Below are positions 10,855 to 21,728 of a stretch of 64,000 nucleotides of DNA, piece by piece. The stretch's first letter is position 1. Each line of letters opens with the position of its first letter. The DNA is taken from assembly GCF_016920785.2 (NCBI RefSeq), contig NW_024609857.1, forward strand, positions 12,996,716-13,060,715, read 5' to 3'. Source of the stretch: Ixodes scapularis. Taxonomy: Eukaryota; Arthropoda; Arachnida; Ixodida; Ixodidae. The notes beneath the pieces were generated by a model. The model was not told the origin of the DNA. It made no database searches and was given only the letters and a program-made list of their open reading frames with translations. The translations under genes were made by a program, and so were the position numbers.

Positions 10855-13800
10855 TCAGCCAACGCCAACGCGCCTACAGTTCACAGGAACTCGCCAGTTT
10901 CCCACGCCTGACGTACGTCGTTGCACGCAGCGGCGACGACCTTCCTCGAGTTGTCGCTCGATGCACTCCCAATCACCCGCGTTCGGCTGCCGCGACGTCA
11001 CCGATAGCACCCACCCCAACGTGGACACGAAGTAGCTCCAGGTTGGACGCGCGTCGAGATGGCATTGCACCATTGCGGTACGCGACTGCCAGATGGCGTG
11101 CAGGCCCAGCAGCATCATCACGTGCGCCACCTCCGTCTTATCCCTCTCCTCGAGTTGCAGATACTTGAATACGCTCCACTCCACTTCGAAGGAGTCCCTG
11201 AGCTCAAACGTCGTCCTCATCTCGTCCCAGAAGAGGTAGGCATTGCTACACTCGACTAGGACGTGCTGAATGGTCTCGGGCGCCCCGCAAAGGTCGCAGT
11301 TTAGGGACCACGGCACGAAGAACCCCTTTTGATGGAGCCAGGTTTTAACTGGAAGGACCTCCATGTGCATCCGGACGAAGAAGTCCCTTGTCGCCACAGG
11401 GATGGGAAGGATTCGCACGAGTTTGTAAAGTCGCGTCGCGTCGTCGGGCGTCGGTGGTTGTCTGTAGAGCGGTGGCGGGAAGGATGCGGAAACGGCATCC
11501 CAGTACAGCCGCCTCTTTCCGACGGTCGCCAGGTATTCCCAGGAGAATTGGGCCTGCAGAAACTCGATGGAGCAGGCGATTTCCTTGTAGAACCTCAGGG
11601 CGGCTCCCTTGGTCGTGCGGCCACTCGTGCTCACCATCCAATTCCCGAGATGTGGGAATCCAAGGTGGTGCAGCACGGCGATGAAGGTCGGGTCCTTTGC
11701 ATCCCGGAAAAGCAGAAAACGCTGCACGTGCAGCTTGAGCACGATGTTAACGAGGCCCAGACCTCCGCTCTCTTGGTGCAGAAAGAGGTTGTTCCTTCGT
11801 GTGCTTTCCATGGCGGACTTCCACACGAACATGGCCCAGTTCCGGTGTACTTTTCCGGCCTGGCTGCCCGGGCAGCAGACGGCCTGAGCCCTGTACAGCA
11901 CGGCTGGGTAGCTGACTGTGTTGCACACGTGAGCCCGGCTGAAGAAAGACAAGTTTCTGCACCGCCAGGGCGACAGCTTGGCGGCAACGGAGTTGGCGGT
12001 CGGTCTCCACACTGCGGCCATTGATCGCTGCGGGTCCACCGGCACACCCAGGTAGCCGTCGAGCGAAGTGCTCCATCCTATACCTCCGAAAGTTCTTGGC
12101 GTAGTCGCCCATTCACCGAGCCACGCCCCCGCCGACTTCTGTCGGTTGATCATGGCTCCTGAGGCAGCGCAGAACCGGTCCACGTGTCTCAGGATGGTCT
12201 GCACCTGTACCTTGGACGAGCAGATAAACGAGACGTCGTCTGCGAAGGCCAGAACGCGGACGTCTTCGTCCCCAAGCCGTAAACCTGAGATGGATGGGTC
12301 CGCATTGACTGCCCGGCAGAGTGGCTCCAACTGCAGCGCGAAGAGGATGGGCGAAAGGGGGCAGCCCTGCCGAACCGACCTCCCGATGGAGATGGGACCT
12401 CCCCTCTGGCCGTTGATGAGAAGGCGCGTGGAGATGTCTCGGTAGCAGAGCGCGATCCACTCCCGCAGCTCCTCCCCCACGCCGAATCGATCCAGCGCCG
12501 CCAGGAGGAACCTGTGGGACACCCAGTCGAAGGCCTGCCGCAGGTCCAGCTGCAGGACCGCCAGGGGCTGGTGACCCTCCGCCGTCGCCTCGCCGATCGC
12601 CCGCATGATGTGGAGGTTCCTGGATATTTTCCTCCCGCGAAGGCCGTAGGTCTGATGGGGCCCTATGATGGACTTGAGACCTGTGTCAAGTCGCCTTGCG
12701 AGGATCTTGGCCAGGATTTTATAATCAGAGCAAAGAAGACTGATGGGCCGAAAGTCCCCGACCTCGGAAATAGGGCCCTTTTTAGATTTCTTCGGGATCA
12801 GTACCGTGAAGCTTTGCCGCATGGTCGGAGGAAGTAGCCTTCGTCTACGGATGTCATTGAAGACTCGAGCCAAGATGGGGCACAGAGCGTCAGAAAAGAT
12901 TTTGTAAAACTCTGACCCGATGCCGTCCGGGCCGGGAGCTTTGTTACGGGACAGGTGCTTGATTGCATGTTGGACCTCGGCCTCCCGGATTGGGCAGTTC
13001 AAAATGTCAACCGCCCCCTCAGGAACCGAAGGAGATCCCCGGAGAAAGGGCTCGAAGGCGACATCGTCAAGCCTCTCCTCCCGGAAGAGCTCCCCGAAGG
13101 ACGTCTCGAAGACGCCCGCGATGTCTTCTCTTGAGGTGAAAACACGAGCTCCTTGCCGCAGCTCCTTGATAGTGTTCTCTGTTGCCCTTTTCCGCTCGTG
13201 TGTGCGGAAGATCTTCGAGGGCTGCGTCTCTCCCTCGAGTGTCTCGACTCTGCTCCTCACCTGGGCTCCCTTGTAGCGCTCCTCCAGCATGGCCAGCAGG
13301 TGCTCTTTGCAGAGCTTGATGTCGTCACTGAAGGATCCTGGACTGCTCTCCTCCTCCTCCAGCAGTGCCTTGAGGGTGTTCGTGAGGTGAATCCGAGCTT
13401 GACGTTCCTCTGCGCCCCTGCGGCGGCCGAGCGCGCACGCGGCATCCCGGAGCTTGATCTTGAACTCCTCCCACGAGACCGCGTCCGCGCCGCCCTCCTC
13501 CAGGTTCTGGAGAGCACGCCTCGTCTCCTCAATAAAATCTTCGCTTTCGAGGATGCTGGAGTTCATCTTCCAAGGCGTGTCGCGCCTTGCCCGCACACTT
13601 CCGGGGCCCCCAGCAAGAATCTCAGCCGCGACGAAACCGTGGTCTGAGAACGGAACAATCTTCGCATCGTAGGACACGACGCTCCCGGACCACTCGCCAG
13701 AGACGTAAACGCGGTCCAGCCGCGCCTGCGACGCGCCCCTCCACCTCGTGAACCGCGGCGAAAACTTGTCAAGCGTCTCCGTCACGTCCACAAGGTCGAA

Positions 13801-14320
13801 ATCGCGCACGGCGTCGCGAAGCGCAGCCGCACCCACGTCGGCTCGCCGACCCGCTCACTCTATCGCGACTGTTAGTCACGCAGTTGAAGTCTCCGCCGAC
13901 CACGAGCGTGGCGGGCGTGTCAAGAAGTGCGCGCAGTCCGACGAAAAAGTCCTTGCGCTCCCCCGGCCGGCTAGGGGCATAGACCGATATAAGGCGCACC
14001 AGCTGGTCTCCAAGGAGGCAATCGGCAAGTGCAAAGTGCCCACTCGCGCACAGTCTGGGGTCCAGCATTCGGATGCCAGTATTTTTTCTGACTAGGATGG
14101 CGGTTCCCCCGGAGGGGCTAGCCGTGAGCGTGTGAACGCACCAAAAAACGTTTCCAAAAAAACGAACAAAACTTTTTGCTTTCTCAGCGGAGCAGATCTT
14201 TGTCTCTTGTATGAAAATGACGTCCGCGCTCTCCTCATTAATTAGATCTAATAAAAAACTTTTACGCTTCGTGGCGGTGACACTTATACAATTAAAGGTT
14301 GCTATTTTTAAACACTTCAT
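10855..14320 (-). pseudogene. ORF2 of the Tx1-like LINE: AP endonuclease and reverse transcriptase, one frameshift
   Basis: Starts at ATG 14320 (MKCLKIATFNC). The first part to about 13840 is the APE-type endonuclease: ATFNC, the metal-binding E of IQETK, VGGDFNC. Around 13835-13850 a one-base indel moves coding to the frame that ends at 10855, where the endonuclease closes with PFSDHGFV. The downstream 993-residue frame holds RT motifs at about 295-560: NKAPGPDGIGSEFYK, RPISLLCSDYK, LQLDLRQAFD and the catalytic FADD at about 531-534. Near residue 870-895 CDLCGAPETIQHVLVEC is a zinc-binding zf-RVT motif. The product would nick DNA and prime cDNA synthesis. One base would separate this copy from an intact frame, or it may be an assembly error. 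Confidence 0.88.
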
Positions 14321-14534
14321 TTAAAATTATTGTATATAAACAGAACACAAAGAAGCAGCCAAGACCAACAGTACAAATGTAGACGTGACAAGACGAGATG
14401 AAAGGTACAAACACAACAGCTAAGAAAAGAGAACGAAAAGAAAACCAACGAAGCACAACTACCGAGTAAAAATCGAAAAGACAGAGTTGAGGAAAGATAA
14501 CTCTCACCCAAATTATGGAAAGTGCCGGGTTTCC

Positions 14535-15749
14535 TCACACATTCTTCAGCGAAGACCGATCCGTTTCGACGGGACGCGAGGCTGGGATTTCGGGAAGGTC
14601 TTTGTACTTTTTACGCGCACTCTGTCGTGTTGCCTTGCCCGTGTCCTTGAGAGGCGCACCTGCGTTGGGCTCCGGCGGGGGAGCTTTCCCCGGAGCGGCT
14701 GTCGGCGCTGGCGGAGTGGCCTCCTCCGCTTCTTCCCGCGAAGCCGTGGGCATCGTGGGCTCGGAGATGGAAGCCGCCGCGGCAGCCCTCTCCGCCGACA
14801 CCGGGTCGGGCTCCCCCACCGAAGGGCCCGAGTCGGTGTCGTCTTCGTTCGGTGGTCCCCCGCGAATGTCAGCCGAGGGGACGGCTGCCGAAGGGTCCAC
14901 GATCTCGCGTAGAGTCTGCAGCTCCGGAGTCGGATGTGCTTCGTTTACCTCGACTACTGCGGCCCCCTCCGTGTCGCCGTCGTCCAGCAGCTCCTGGTGC
15001 CGCTCGCGCAGTGGCTCGTGCCTCGTCTTGGAGGCGTACGTTGGGACACAGTCGGCCTCGACGTGTCCGTAGCCCCTGCAGCCGCGACACCACGGCGCCC
15101 TGCATTGCCTTCGCATATGCCCCAGCTGGTTGCACCGGAGGCACATGGGAGGCCGGCCGGGCACGGAGATGAGCACGGGATAGTCGGCCACGTGTCCCTG
15201 GTGCGGCAGCTCATCCCTTCGGCCCCCTTTCTTCAGGATGATCCTTACGGACCGCGTAGATGTTTCGACTTCGTAGTCGTCGGTCGGCGACTTCCACATC
15301 TCCCTGGTGATCTCTTTGACGACCCCAAACTCCGCGAAGGCGGCGCTGACCTCCCTATCTGTCACGTAGGTGGGGAGCCAGTGAACCCGCAGCATCACCT
15401 CCGTGAAGTTCGGGTCGACCACGACGCATTTCCGGCCTTTCACCTTGACATCCTTCAGCGCGGTCAGCTTGTCCTTAGCGTCTGTTGAGTTCAGGGTGCA
15501 CACAAACACGTGGTTGAACTGGAAGGCGCCCAGCCCAACCACGTGCTTCATTCCAACAGTCGACTGCAACATATCGGCAAAGTCCTGAGTGCGGTAGGGG
15601 CGTCCTCTGGGGTCCCCATGCAGGAAAACGGTCTTCTCAAGCCTGCTGCCACTTGGTAGTAGCGGCAGCAGCATCTTGTAGCCCGAATCTCCGGCGTTGC
15701 TCGTATCCTGATGCGCGCCCTCAACGGGGGCAGCCGCTCCGTTGGCCAT
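14535..15749 (-). CDS. ORF1 of the Tx1-like LINE (404 aa, RNA-binding)
   Basis: Intact frame from ATG 15749 to a stop at 14535, about 215 bp upstream of ORF2. Residues about 40-190 look like an RRM-type or gag-like nucleic-acid-binding region (FLHGDPRGRPY). Two CCHC knuckles follow, CLRCNQLGHMRRQC at 203-216 and CRGCRGYGHVEADC at 221-234. The last 150 residues are acidic, Pro/Ala-rich and probably disordered. LINE ORF1 proteins coat the element RNA. Confidence 0.85.
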   Translation of the reverse strand: MANGAAAPVEGAHQDTSNAGDSGYKMLLPLLPSGSRLEKTVFLHGDPRGRPYRTQDFADMLQSTVGMKHVVGLGAFQFNHVFVCTLNSTDAKDKLTALKDVKVKGRKCVVVDPNFTEVMLRVHWLPTYVTDREVSAAFAEFGVVKEITREMWKSPTDDYEVETSTRSVRIILKKGGRRDELPHQGHVADYPVLISVPGRPPMCLRCNQLGHMRRQCRAPWCRGCRGYGHVEADCVPTYASKTRHEPLRERHQELLDDGDTEGAAVVEVNEAHPTPELQTLREIVDPSAAVPSADIRGGPPNEDDTDSGPSVGEPDPVSAERAAAAASISEPTMPTASREEAEEATPPAPTAAPGKAPPPEPNAGAPLKDTGKATRQSARKKYKDLPEIPASRPVETDRSSLKNV

Positions 15750-15840
15750 TCAGACGGTCGCGTGGGGGGAACGGGAGAGCGGAAAAAAAAGGCGTCCGCT
15801 CCCACGCGCGCCCACGTCGGAACTGAAGCTACTGGGGCAC

Positions 15841-16646
15841 ATCGAAAGTAAGGGATCTGTTTCCTTAGTAACAATTCAGCCGATAAACTGTAAGTTGGAA
15901 AGTTTGCTGCCGATTTTCCTCTAGCGAAAGCACTCCCGGGTCGAAGTCGGGATGCACCACGCATTGGCGACATTCTCACCTTGTAAAGAAATCGTACGCG
16001 TGCATATTCAACTCGATGTAGACACGTCGTGCTTGCCGTTTGCGCGAGCGATGTCTTCAGCCACGAGAAGGGAGCGACGGCTCGGCGACGTCTTCGTGCA
16101 AATCGGTTTGGTGGTCGGGCGTGTCGTACGGAATGAATACCAATTCTTTTGATTAGTCCCAAATTTCTCTTTTAAAGGTAGACAGAATTCGCCGGTACCG
16201 CGAACGACAGTTCTGAAATAGAGGTCCCACGCCCGTCGTCCGCTGCCATCGCCGTCCCTGCGAGTCCCACGATACGCGAAACAACGCACGCACAGAATGC
16301 TTCCGGTTGTTTGTGCAACTTTTTTTTTTCAATCAACGTAATTGCAGCTTTTTAGAAGCCACAAAAAATGGGTTTCATATTTTTTTCTATTTTTAATATT
16401 GAGTGTGTGCCTTCAGTGACCCACGACTTTGATTAAATTTGGTGGTCGCATCGATACCTTAGAAAACGGCCCGTGACCGCGGAAAAGAGAGTGAGCGAGA
16501 CTCGAACCGGCCAGTTCTTGATCGGCGGTTTTCGGGCGGAAAGAAACCGAATTTCGAGCCGCAAATTTTGTTCTGGGTAGTTGAGCTCTCATATGTCACG
16601 TACAACTAAAAACCTCGGCGAGCATAAATGCCCTGTCAGTGTCCCT
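15841..16646. other. Right part of the TTAA element, no gene
   Basis: Continues the original element after the LINE. I see no recognisable coding sequence. There is a T-rich tract near 16320 and the 13-bp terminal repeat at the end. Confidence 0.45.
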
Positions 16647-16651
16647 TTAAG

Positions 16652-17250
16652 AAGCAACCAGAAAAAGACGGTACTGATGCCCTATTTCCGCAATATATCG
16701 CATAAGCTCAAAAAATAGCAAAACGGTAAATGCCATTTTTCTGACACCAAATAAGCTGAATAGTTTGTGTGAAAATGTAAACAACTCAGACTATCTAAAA
16801 CAAATATGCTAAAAACACACACAAAAAAAAAACTCCATTTGTTCAGCACGCAAAGGGAGTGGTATATTTTATACCACTTTCATGTGTGGCAAACAGTATG
16901 CTAGACAAAGGGGAACATGTCATAACGACCAGCTGAGGGAACATCGAAGCCGAAAAAAGCTATCCCTGGCTATCTAGAGATCCACTGCAGAGAGTGCGGT
17001 TGTGATCGCCAGTTCACGAAATGTGCTTCTTTGGCACGGAATGGCAACCTCAAGAGAAATTATTGAGGCCGAGAGGATCGTGCGACTCGATGCAAAGTGT
17101 AAAAGCGCCCTTTCCGTTTCGTTATCTGCCAAAAGAACTATAATACTTGGCAAAAGTGGTCAGTGTAGTAAACAAAAACTATCAAGGTGTCTTTTTTGTT
17201 TTTGTACTCTTTTATTTTGTGCTTCAGCTTCATACATACTAGTAGAAGAA
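16652..17250 (+). pseudogene. Penelope-like element fragment (RT C-terminus and GIY-YIG endonuclease)
   Basis: Broken coding sequence that starts directly after the TTAA element. A linker-like segment (PYFRNISHKLKK, about 16680) precedes VVYFIPLSCGKQYA (about 16860-16905), which corresponds to the GIY-YIG nuclease start. It is followed by a C-terminal Cys/His region HCRECGCDRQFTKC (about 16985-17025) and REIIEAERI. The G-I-Y...Y-I-G core is damaged and several stops interrupt the frame, so it is inactive. Penelope elements are retroelements whose endonuclease is GIY-YIG. Confidence 0.7.
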
Positions 17251-18264
17251 GAAACTTGAGTGGTTAGTCAGCGCTACATATTTGCCTTTCTATGTGTGCT
17301 ATCCTTTTTTCCTTGTTTATAACGCGCTGTTACTACTAATCTGAACCACTAGAAAGTTTCTGGCAGGTGCAACATCGAGAGTTCACGAACGAACACGCAC
17401 GTGCTGAACTGTACGGTTGAAGGCATATCAATATTTTTGAACTAAACTAGAATAATGTAAATCATGTTCTAATGTCGTCATCATTATCATTAATATCACG
17501 GAAGGTCAAACAAATTATGGGTTCCTTACACCACATAGTTTCAACACTTTTAACAACCCGACTCCCGCTTTGGATTTGGAATGATTCTAACTCTCCGAGC
17601 CGTAGTGACGGAACACTCAAAAGTAATCCTTAAAGCTAGCAGCCTTAGTCTCCACTGCACTCGTCGAACACACTCAAGCGTGGAAAGCAAGCGTCTGGCG
17701 TTTGACTCTCGCATTCACAAGCGTTGAACGAGTGAAGCAGAGGCAAAGACCCACTAATCGTTCCAAACAGAACTCGGCGTTCTGTCGTCTCCTGCGCGCT
17801 CTCGGCGCCTCCTCCCCCTCACTTTCACGGCACATTGGAGACGAGAACTGCTTCAGCGTCCGGCGTGAGCACTGCTCGGATCGAGAACGAGTGTTTGTGT
17901 CAGCGTCCGGCAAGAACTGGGATCAAATCAGACGCTTCTCGCCTAAGAAACGACGACCCCCAATGTTGCTCGATGGTGTTCTAAAGTTTGCTCGATTATG
18001 AACTACATTTTTGGTATTAGTGAGTAGACTCAGGCAGATGACTCGCTTTGCAAAGATGGCGATACTTTTTTAGCTCAAATTAGGAATGGAATTATAACTG
18101 CTTTTTGTTTATGCACTGTTTCAGGAAATCTCAATCATCAAGGTACGTAACAAAACACCAACCTCAATTTGAAATCTACACAAACTTTTTAGTGACGGGA
18201 AAAATACGAATTAAGAGAGTTTCCCGGTCATTTGCGAGAGGTCCAACTCTATACTCCGTTTCAC
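17251..18264. other. Unassigned intergenic or intronic stretch
   Basis: I see no supported gene or clear repeat here. Local GC rises around 17690-17930, without a convincing frame or splice sites. Confidence 0.4.
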
Positions 18265-18268
18265 TTTA

Positions 18269-18905
18269 AAGGTATACTACAACGAAATTTCGGCGCTCAT
18301 TTTTTGGTGTATATGTGTTCAAAGGAGCAGCATCACATTGAACATACCAATATCTTGTTAAAAAAAGTCACGAAAAGGAATTTTAAAACGAATTAACGAT
18401 TAAAAGAGCACCTGGTGGATGTCGCTAACGCCTCGCTTGTAATGCCCGTCTAGGAACCTTGAGAGCTAGTGACGGTGAATATCTCGCCTCCGGCCACGAC
18501 GAGAGAAGAGGGGCGGGAGGAACTCCCCTCTTCCCGAGAATGCCTTTTGTGTGTCGCAGAAGTCGCTATTGTCCCCCTACAAGATTACAGAAGATTAACC
18601 CGTCACTCAAAATTCGTACAAAAGCAGCCGCTTCGGTGGCTGGAACGACTAGGCCATCCTCTCGACGTCAGTCTCGCCGTAGCTTTGCTCGTCCCGAGAC
18701 GACCTACGTCACGATTGCGTTGAATGTCACGTGGTCTCCGCTGGGCCTTCTCCGAGCGCTTGCCAGAGTGGGCCGTTTATAACGAGAAATACAGACACCG
18801 GGCTCAAAATACAAACGTGCGATTGTCATTTACGGATATTGTGGATCATATTCAACCTATTTTGGAACACGACGGGAATATTTCAAATTTCGTTGAAGTA
18901 TCCCT
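18269..18905. mobile_element. MITE with TTAA target duplication
   Basis: Terminal repeats AGGTATACTACAACGAAATTT (from 18269) and the near-complement at 18884-18905 (one substitution of A for T, one of T for G). TTAA occurs at 18265-18268 and 18906-18909. No internal gene is seen. The ends belong to the same structural class as the stack at 3-16650. Confidence 0.8.
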
Positions 18906-19297
18906 TTAAGTGCGAGCGAGGCCAATGCTACACGCACGAGTATGTGGCAATGCTTGCACTGCACGATCACGCGTGCTTGGCAGGGACGCTGAAAGCCCGG
19001 AGCTCGCTCTTGTAGCTTCTGCTACGCTCATATGGGGAATATATTTTCATCATACACTGAAATATCCCCAATATTTAAGACTGCGCCTACTATTGGGAGC
19101 GTGCAACATCTAAACGGGGCGCTCCACTCTGCTTTAGAAGCTGGTTGGTACAGCGCCAGCCAACGACAACGTCTGCATATCGCAACTCCAGCACGCCGCT
19201 CGCCCTCTCGCGGTCGAACGAAGAACAAGGGGAGCAGGGAAGGCGGCGACGGGGCGGAGTTTTCTGTGTTACAGCACAATGCAATACATTATTACCA

Positions 19298-20938
19298 CAG
19301 TGCTGTGCCTGTTACTGAAAATAAGTAGGAAATAGCGTTACTCGTTAGCTTGCACTAATGCGTTACAGCCGTTACCATTTTGCTCATGTAACGAAATACC
19401 GGTGTCGCTACTTCCCATACTATAGCGGACGTTACTTTTACGTTAATTTGTCGCTACTTTGTATTTTAGTGTTCGTATGTAAGAGCTGTTTGTAATAAAC
19501 AGCCTTCCTAAACTTCAACAACAATACACTTGTTCAGAGTGATTATTTATTTATTTATTTATTTGGTACTCTGCAGCGCCAGAGCATTACAGCAGAACAG
19601 AGGAGTGGGGCACGTATCACATTTATACGTTGGAAACTCGCACAAACAGCACAAGCCAGCGACAAACAATATAAATAAACAATTCAAAACAATACACAAT
19701 AGTAACATTTCAAAATTTCAATAACGCTGAAAACACTAACAAAGAAATTCACTTTGCATTGATCCGGTTAATAGAGGATTCACACTCGACAGGATGTGTA
19801 ATGTATATCCTCAAGCACGTGACGCTCTGCGAGCGCGATTCGGACAACTGTAATGTATATCCTGAACACGTTTAGCTAGCTCAGCTTGTTTGTCTGGCCT
19901 CGACAGGATGTGTAATGCATATCCTCTAACACGCGAGGCTTCGAGAGCGCGAGTCGGAGAAAAGAACTTTGCCCAGCACCTGCCTGGGAAGAAGAAACCG
20001 CTCTGAAAAGAACTACCAGATGCACGCCACGCAACGAACGCAAAATATACCTCTTTCTGTAATCAAAGTTGATCCGGTAAAATAAACTTTATTTTATTCT
20101 TGCACAACCAACGTCGCATTTCCAATTAACGACATGTCAGCACCCGGTCACCGCGCTGACACACTCGTTTTGGTTCAAAGCGTGGGAACGTCAACGCTTC
20201 CAAACTTAAAAGTTCATCCTGTCTGTTGTTGACAGAACGAGAATTTATTTGTTTTGAAGAGAAGGATGTGACCTGCTGGAGTAGCTAGGGACGCCTAGGC
20301 AAAATTCTTCGAGCGGCGGCAGACTGTTAACTTCTGAAAGGATGTCTCTTTCCATCGAGACGGCTGCTCAGAGTACGACGACGGTGGTACCTTCTATACA
20401 AAGACTGCACCAAGGATGCTCAGGGGTTCCGCGCCGCGATAATCTCGCGGAGTTTAGGTTCTCAGATGCAGCTAATCGCTGATGTAGCGCTGCTCACGTG
20501 TAGTCAGCTACTTATCGTCAGCCTTGAGCAACAGTTTTAACGGTGCGATACAAAGCTAGTGAACGCTCCTGTCAGCACGCGCTTAGCGCGAGGTCAACGC
20601 TATGCTTGTCGCGCTCCGCTGCATGTATGAACAGTCCTTAAAAGTGCGTTCCGAAGGAGTTCGAAATGACTCTGCTTATACATAGCTTTGTTGGGGTTTC
20701 TTTGCACTTTTATGTAGTGTAGAGAATGACTTTTTTTTTCAAACAATCATGCGGCCATTTTTAATCAAAAGTATCGAGTAATAGGTAACCTAATTTGTAA
20801 AGAAATATCGTAAAATAATAACGACATTACTTTTCTTGTTATTTATTTGGGATTCCGACGAGTACATTACTACGTTAGTCAAACAACTGACGCGTTACCA
20901 GTAACGTCGTTACATGTAACGCGTTAGTTCCAACACTG
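19298..20938. mobile_element. Possible hAT-like non-autonomous element with an internal insertion
   Basis: The outer parts are rich in GTTACT/AGTAACG motifs and the ends read CAGTG...TGTTACTG and CGTTAGTTCCAACACTG, as in many hAT MITEs. The expected 8-bp target duplication does not match in the flanks, so the boundaries are uncertain. The middle (about 19540-20700) is foreign. It includes (TTTA)n at 19543-19564 and a tandem repeat with AATAAA signals near 20080. Confidence 0.35.
19786..19966. repeat. Short tandem duplication with ATATCC core
   Basis: The motif TCGACAGGATGTGTAATG occurs at about 19786 and 19905, followed by TATATCCTC or CATATCCTC and by similar GAGCGCGA segments. A shorter third copy lies near 19848. 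Together with AATAAACTTTATTTT at about 20080 this may be part of a degraded LTR, which is inference. Confidence 0.4.
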
Positions 20939-20946
20939 TGTTAAAC

Positions 20947-21210
20947 AAAGTCGCCTTCGAGCATATTTTAATTTTTTTTGTGTGTGTGTTTTAGGGAAAG
21001 AAACAAAAACAGAATCACCCGTTAATGTCAACTTCAACTTATGCATTTCTTTGTTCAATAATCAGTACATAAGTATTGTAAAAAAATGTGCGATAGGCAT
21101 TTTTATTTGAAAAAAGGTGCTTTTTCAGATATGCTCACCATCGCGACGACATTTTGTCCTGTAATGCCCACACACAAATTTTACTTCACAAAAGGTAGCA
21201 AGTAGTGCAG
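20947..21210. other. Unassigned sequence
   Basis: A- and T-rich, with no gene or repeat that I can support. Confidence 0.4.
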
Positions 21211-21216
21211 CGGTGG

Positions 21217-21220
<4 letters not shown>

Positions 21221-21275
<55 letters not shown>
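21221..21275. repeat. (AT)n microsatellite
   Basis: About 27 uninterrupted AT units, roughly 160 bp upstream of the transmembrane exon of the host gene. Confidence 0.95.
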
Positions 21276-21279
<4 letters not shown>

Positions 21280-21438
21280 CTATGCTTGAGCTTAAAGTAG
21301 ACGACAGAGCGTTACGAACAACAGCATATCGTGGAAGGTTTAAAACAGTGCTAAAAAAAGTAGACATCATCTTAAGGTAGGGATCATAATTCCTAGAGCG
21401 GTCTGCTGGAGATCTAACGCCAGTTTCGTCTCTTCCAG

Positions 21439-21524
21439 GAAAAGCAAGAAAACTTTGATCATCATTCTGGCCCTCATGTTTTTAGCGGCGGGTGCAAGTC
21501 TCATCTTGATTTTCTTGTTTCCAG
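21439..21524 (+). CDS. Host gene exon: transmembrane anchor of a type II membrane protein
   Basis: An 86-bp segment bounded by a pyrimidine-rich acceptor (TCGTCTCTTCCAG) and a consensus donor (GTAAGT). It encodes a basic KSKK stretch followed by about 24 hydrophobic residues (LIIILALMFLAAGASLILIF), a textbook signal anchor. Basic residues before the hydrophobic run predict the N-terminus inside and the C-terminus outside. The exon enters in phase 2 and leaves in phase 1, and the next exon (24598) starts with two bases of a split codon, so the two fit. The first, cytoplasmic exon is not identifiable in the window. The splice calls are direct readings, and the membership in one gene is inference. 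Confidence 0.7.
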
Positions 21525-21591
21525 GTAAGTGGTCTAAGTATATGCGAAGAAAAAATCTTAGGGCGAAAACAAGCTGGTGAAGGTTTAGCCT

Positions 21592-21728
21592 TTTAGACAC
21601 AACCCGAGACTGGGGGGAAAGGAAGGACAACACAACACGAAGTCTCAAACACCGCTGAAATTTAGCTCTGCCTGAGACTTCTTGTTGTGTTGTCCTTTAT
21701 TTCCCCCCAATCTCAAGATTTTGTCTAA
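21592..21728. repeat. Imperfect hairpin (inverted repeat)
   Basis: The arms contain GGACAACACAACA...AAGTCTCA and TGAGACTTCTTGTTGTGTTGTCC, with GGGGGGAAA and TTTCCCCCC further out. Spacer of about 20 bp. It lies in the intron just after the transmembrane exon and is probably a small foldback element. Confidence 0.7.

Larger units (their letters stand above)
10426..15825 (-). mobile_element. Full-length Tx1/L1-like LINE
   Basis: This non-LTR retrotransposon has a 30-base poly(A) tail (T run 10426-10455 on the plus strand) and an exact 15-bp target duplication AAGCTACTGGGGCAC at 10411-10425 and 15826-15840. It carries a short 5' UTR (about 76 bp), ORF1 with two CCHC knuckles, and ORF2 with endonuclease, reverse transcriptase and a C-terminal zinc-binding region. 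RT wording such as RPISLLCSDYKILAKILARR is typical of the L1/Tx1 group. Only one frameshift is visible, so it is a young copy. It sits inside a tRNA-like sequence in the same orientation. Confidence 0.88.
3..16650. mobile_element. TTAA-flanked inverted-repeat element, host of a nested insertion stack
   Basis: The element has perfect 13-bp terminal inverted repeats, AGGGACACTGACA at 7-19 and its complement at 16634-16646. Each is bounded by TTAA (3-6 and 16647-16650), a target duplication used by the Kolobok and piggyBac superfamilies. Removing the two large retroelement insertions leaves about 1.7 kb of original element with no transposase frame that I can recognise, so it is non-autonomous. 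AGGG termini with TTAA fit Kolobok better than piggyBac, which is inference. At least two other elements in the window (18269-18905 and 44494-50763) share the same end structure. Confidence 0.7.

Noticed and set aside
19298..20938. Complete hAT element
   Set aside because: Ends resemble hAT MITEs, but the 8-bp target duplication is missing, so only a low-confidence call is kept.
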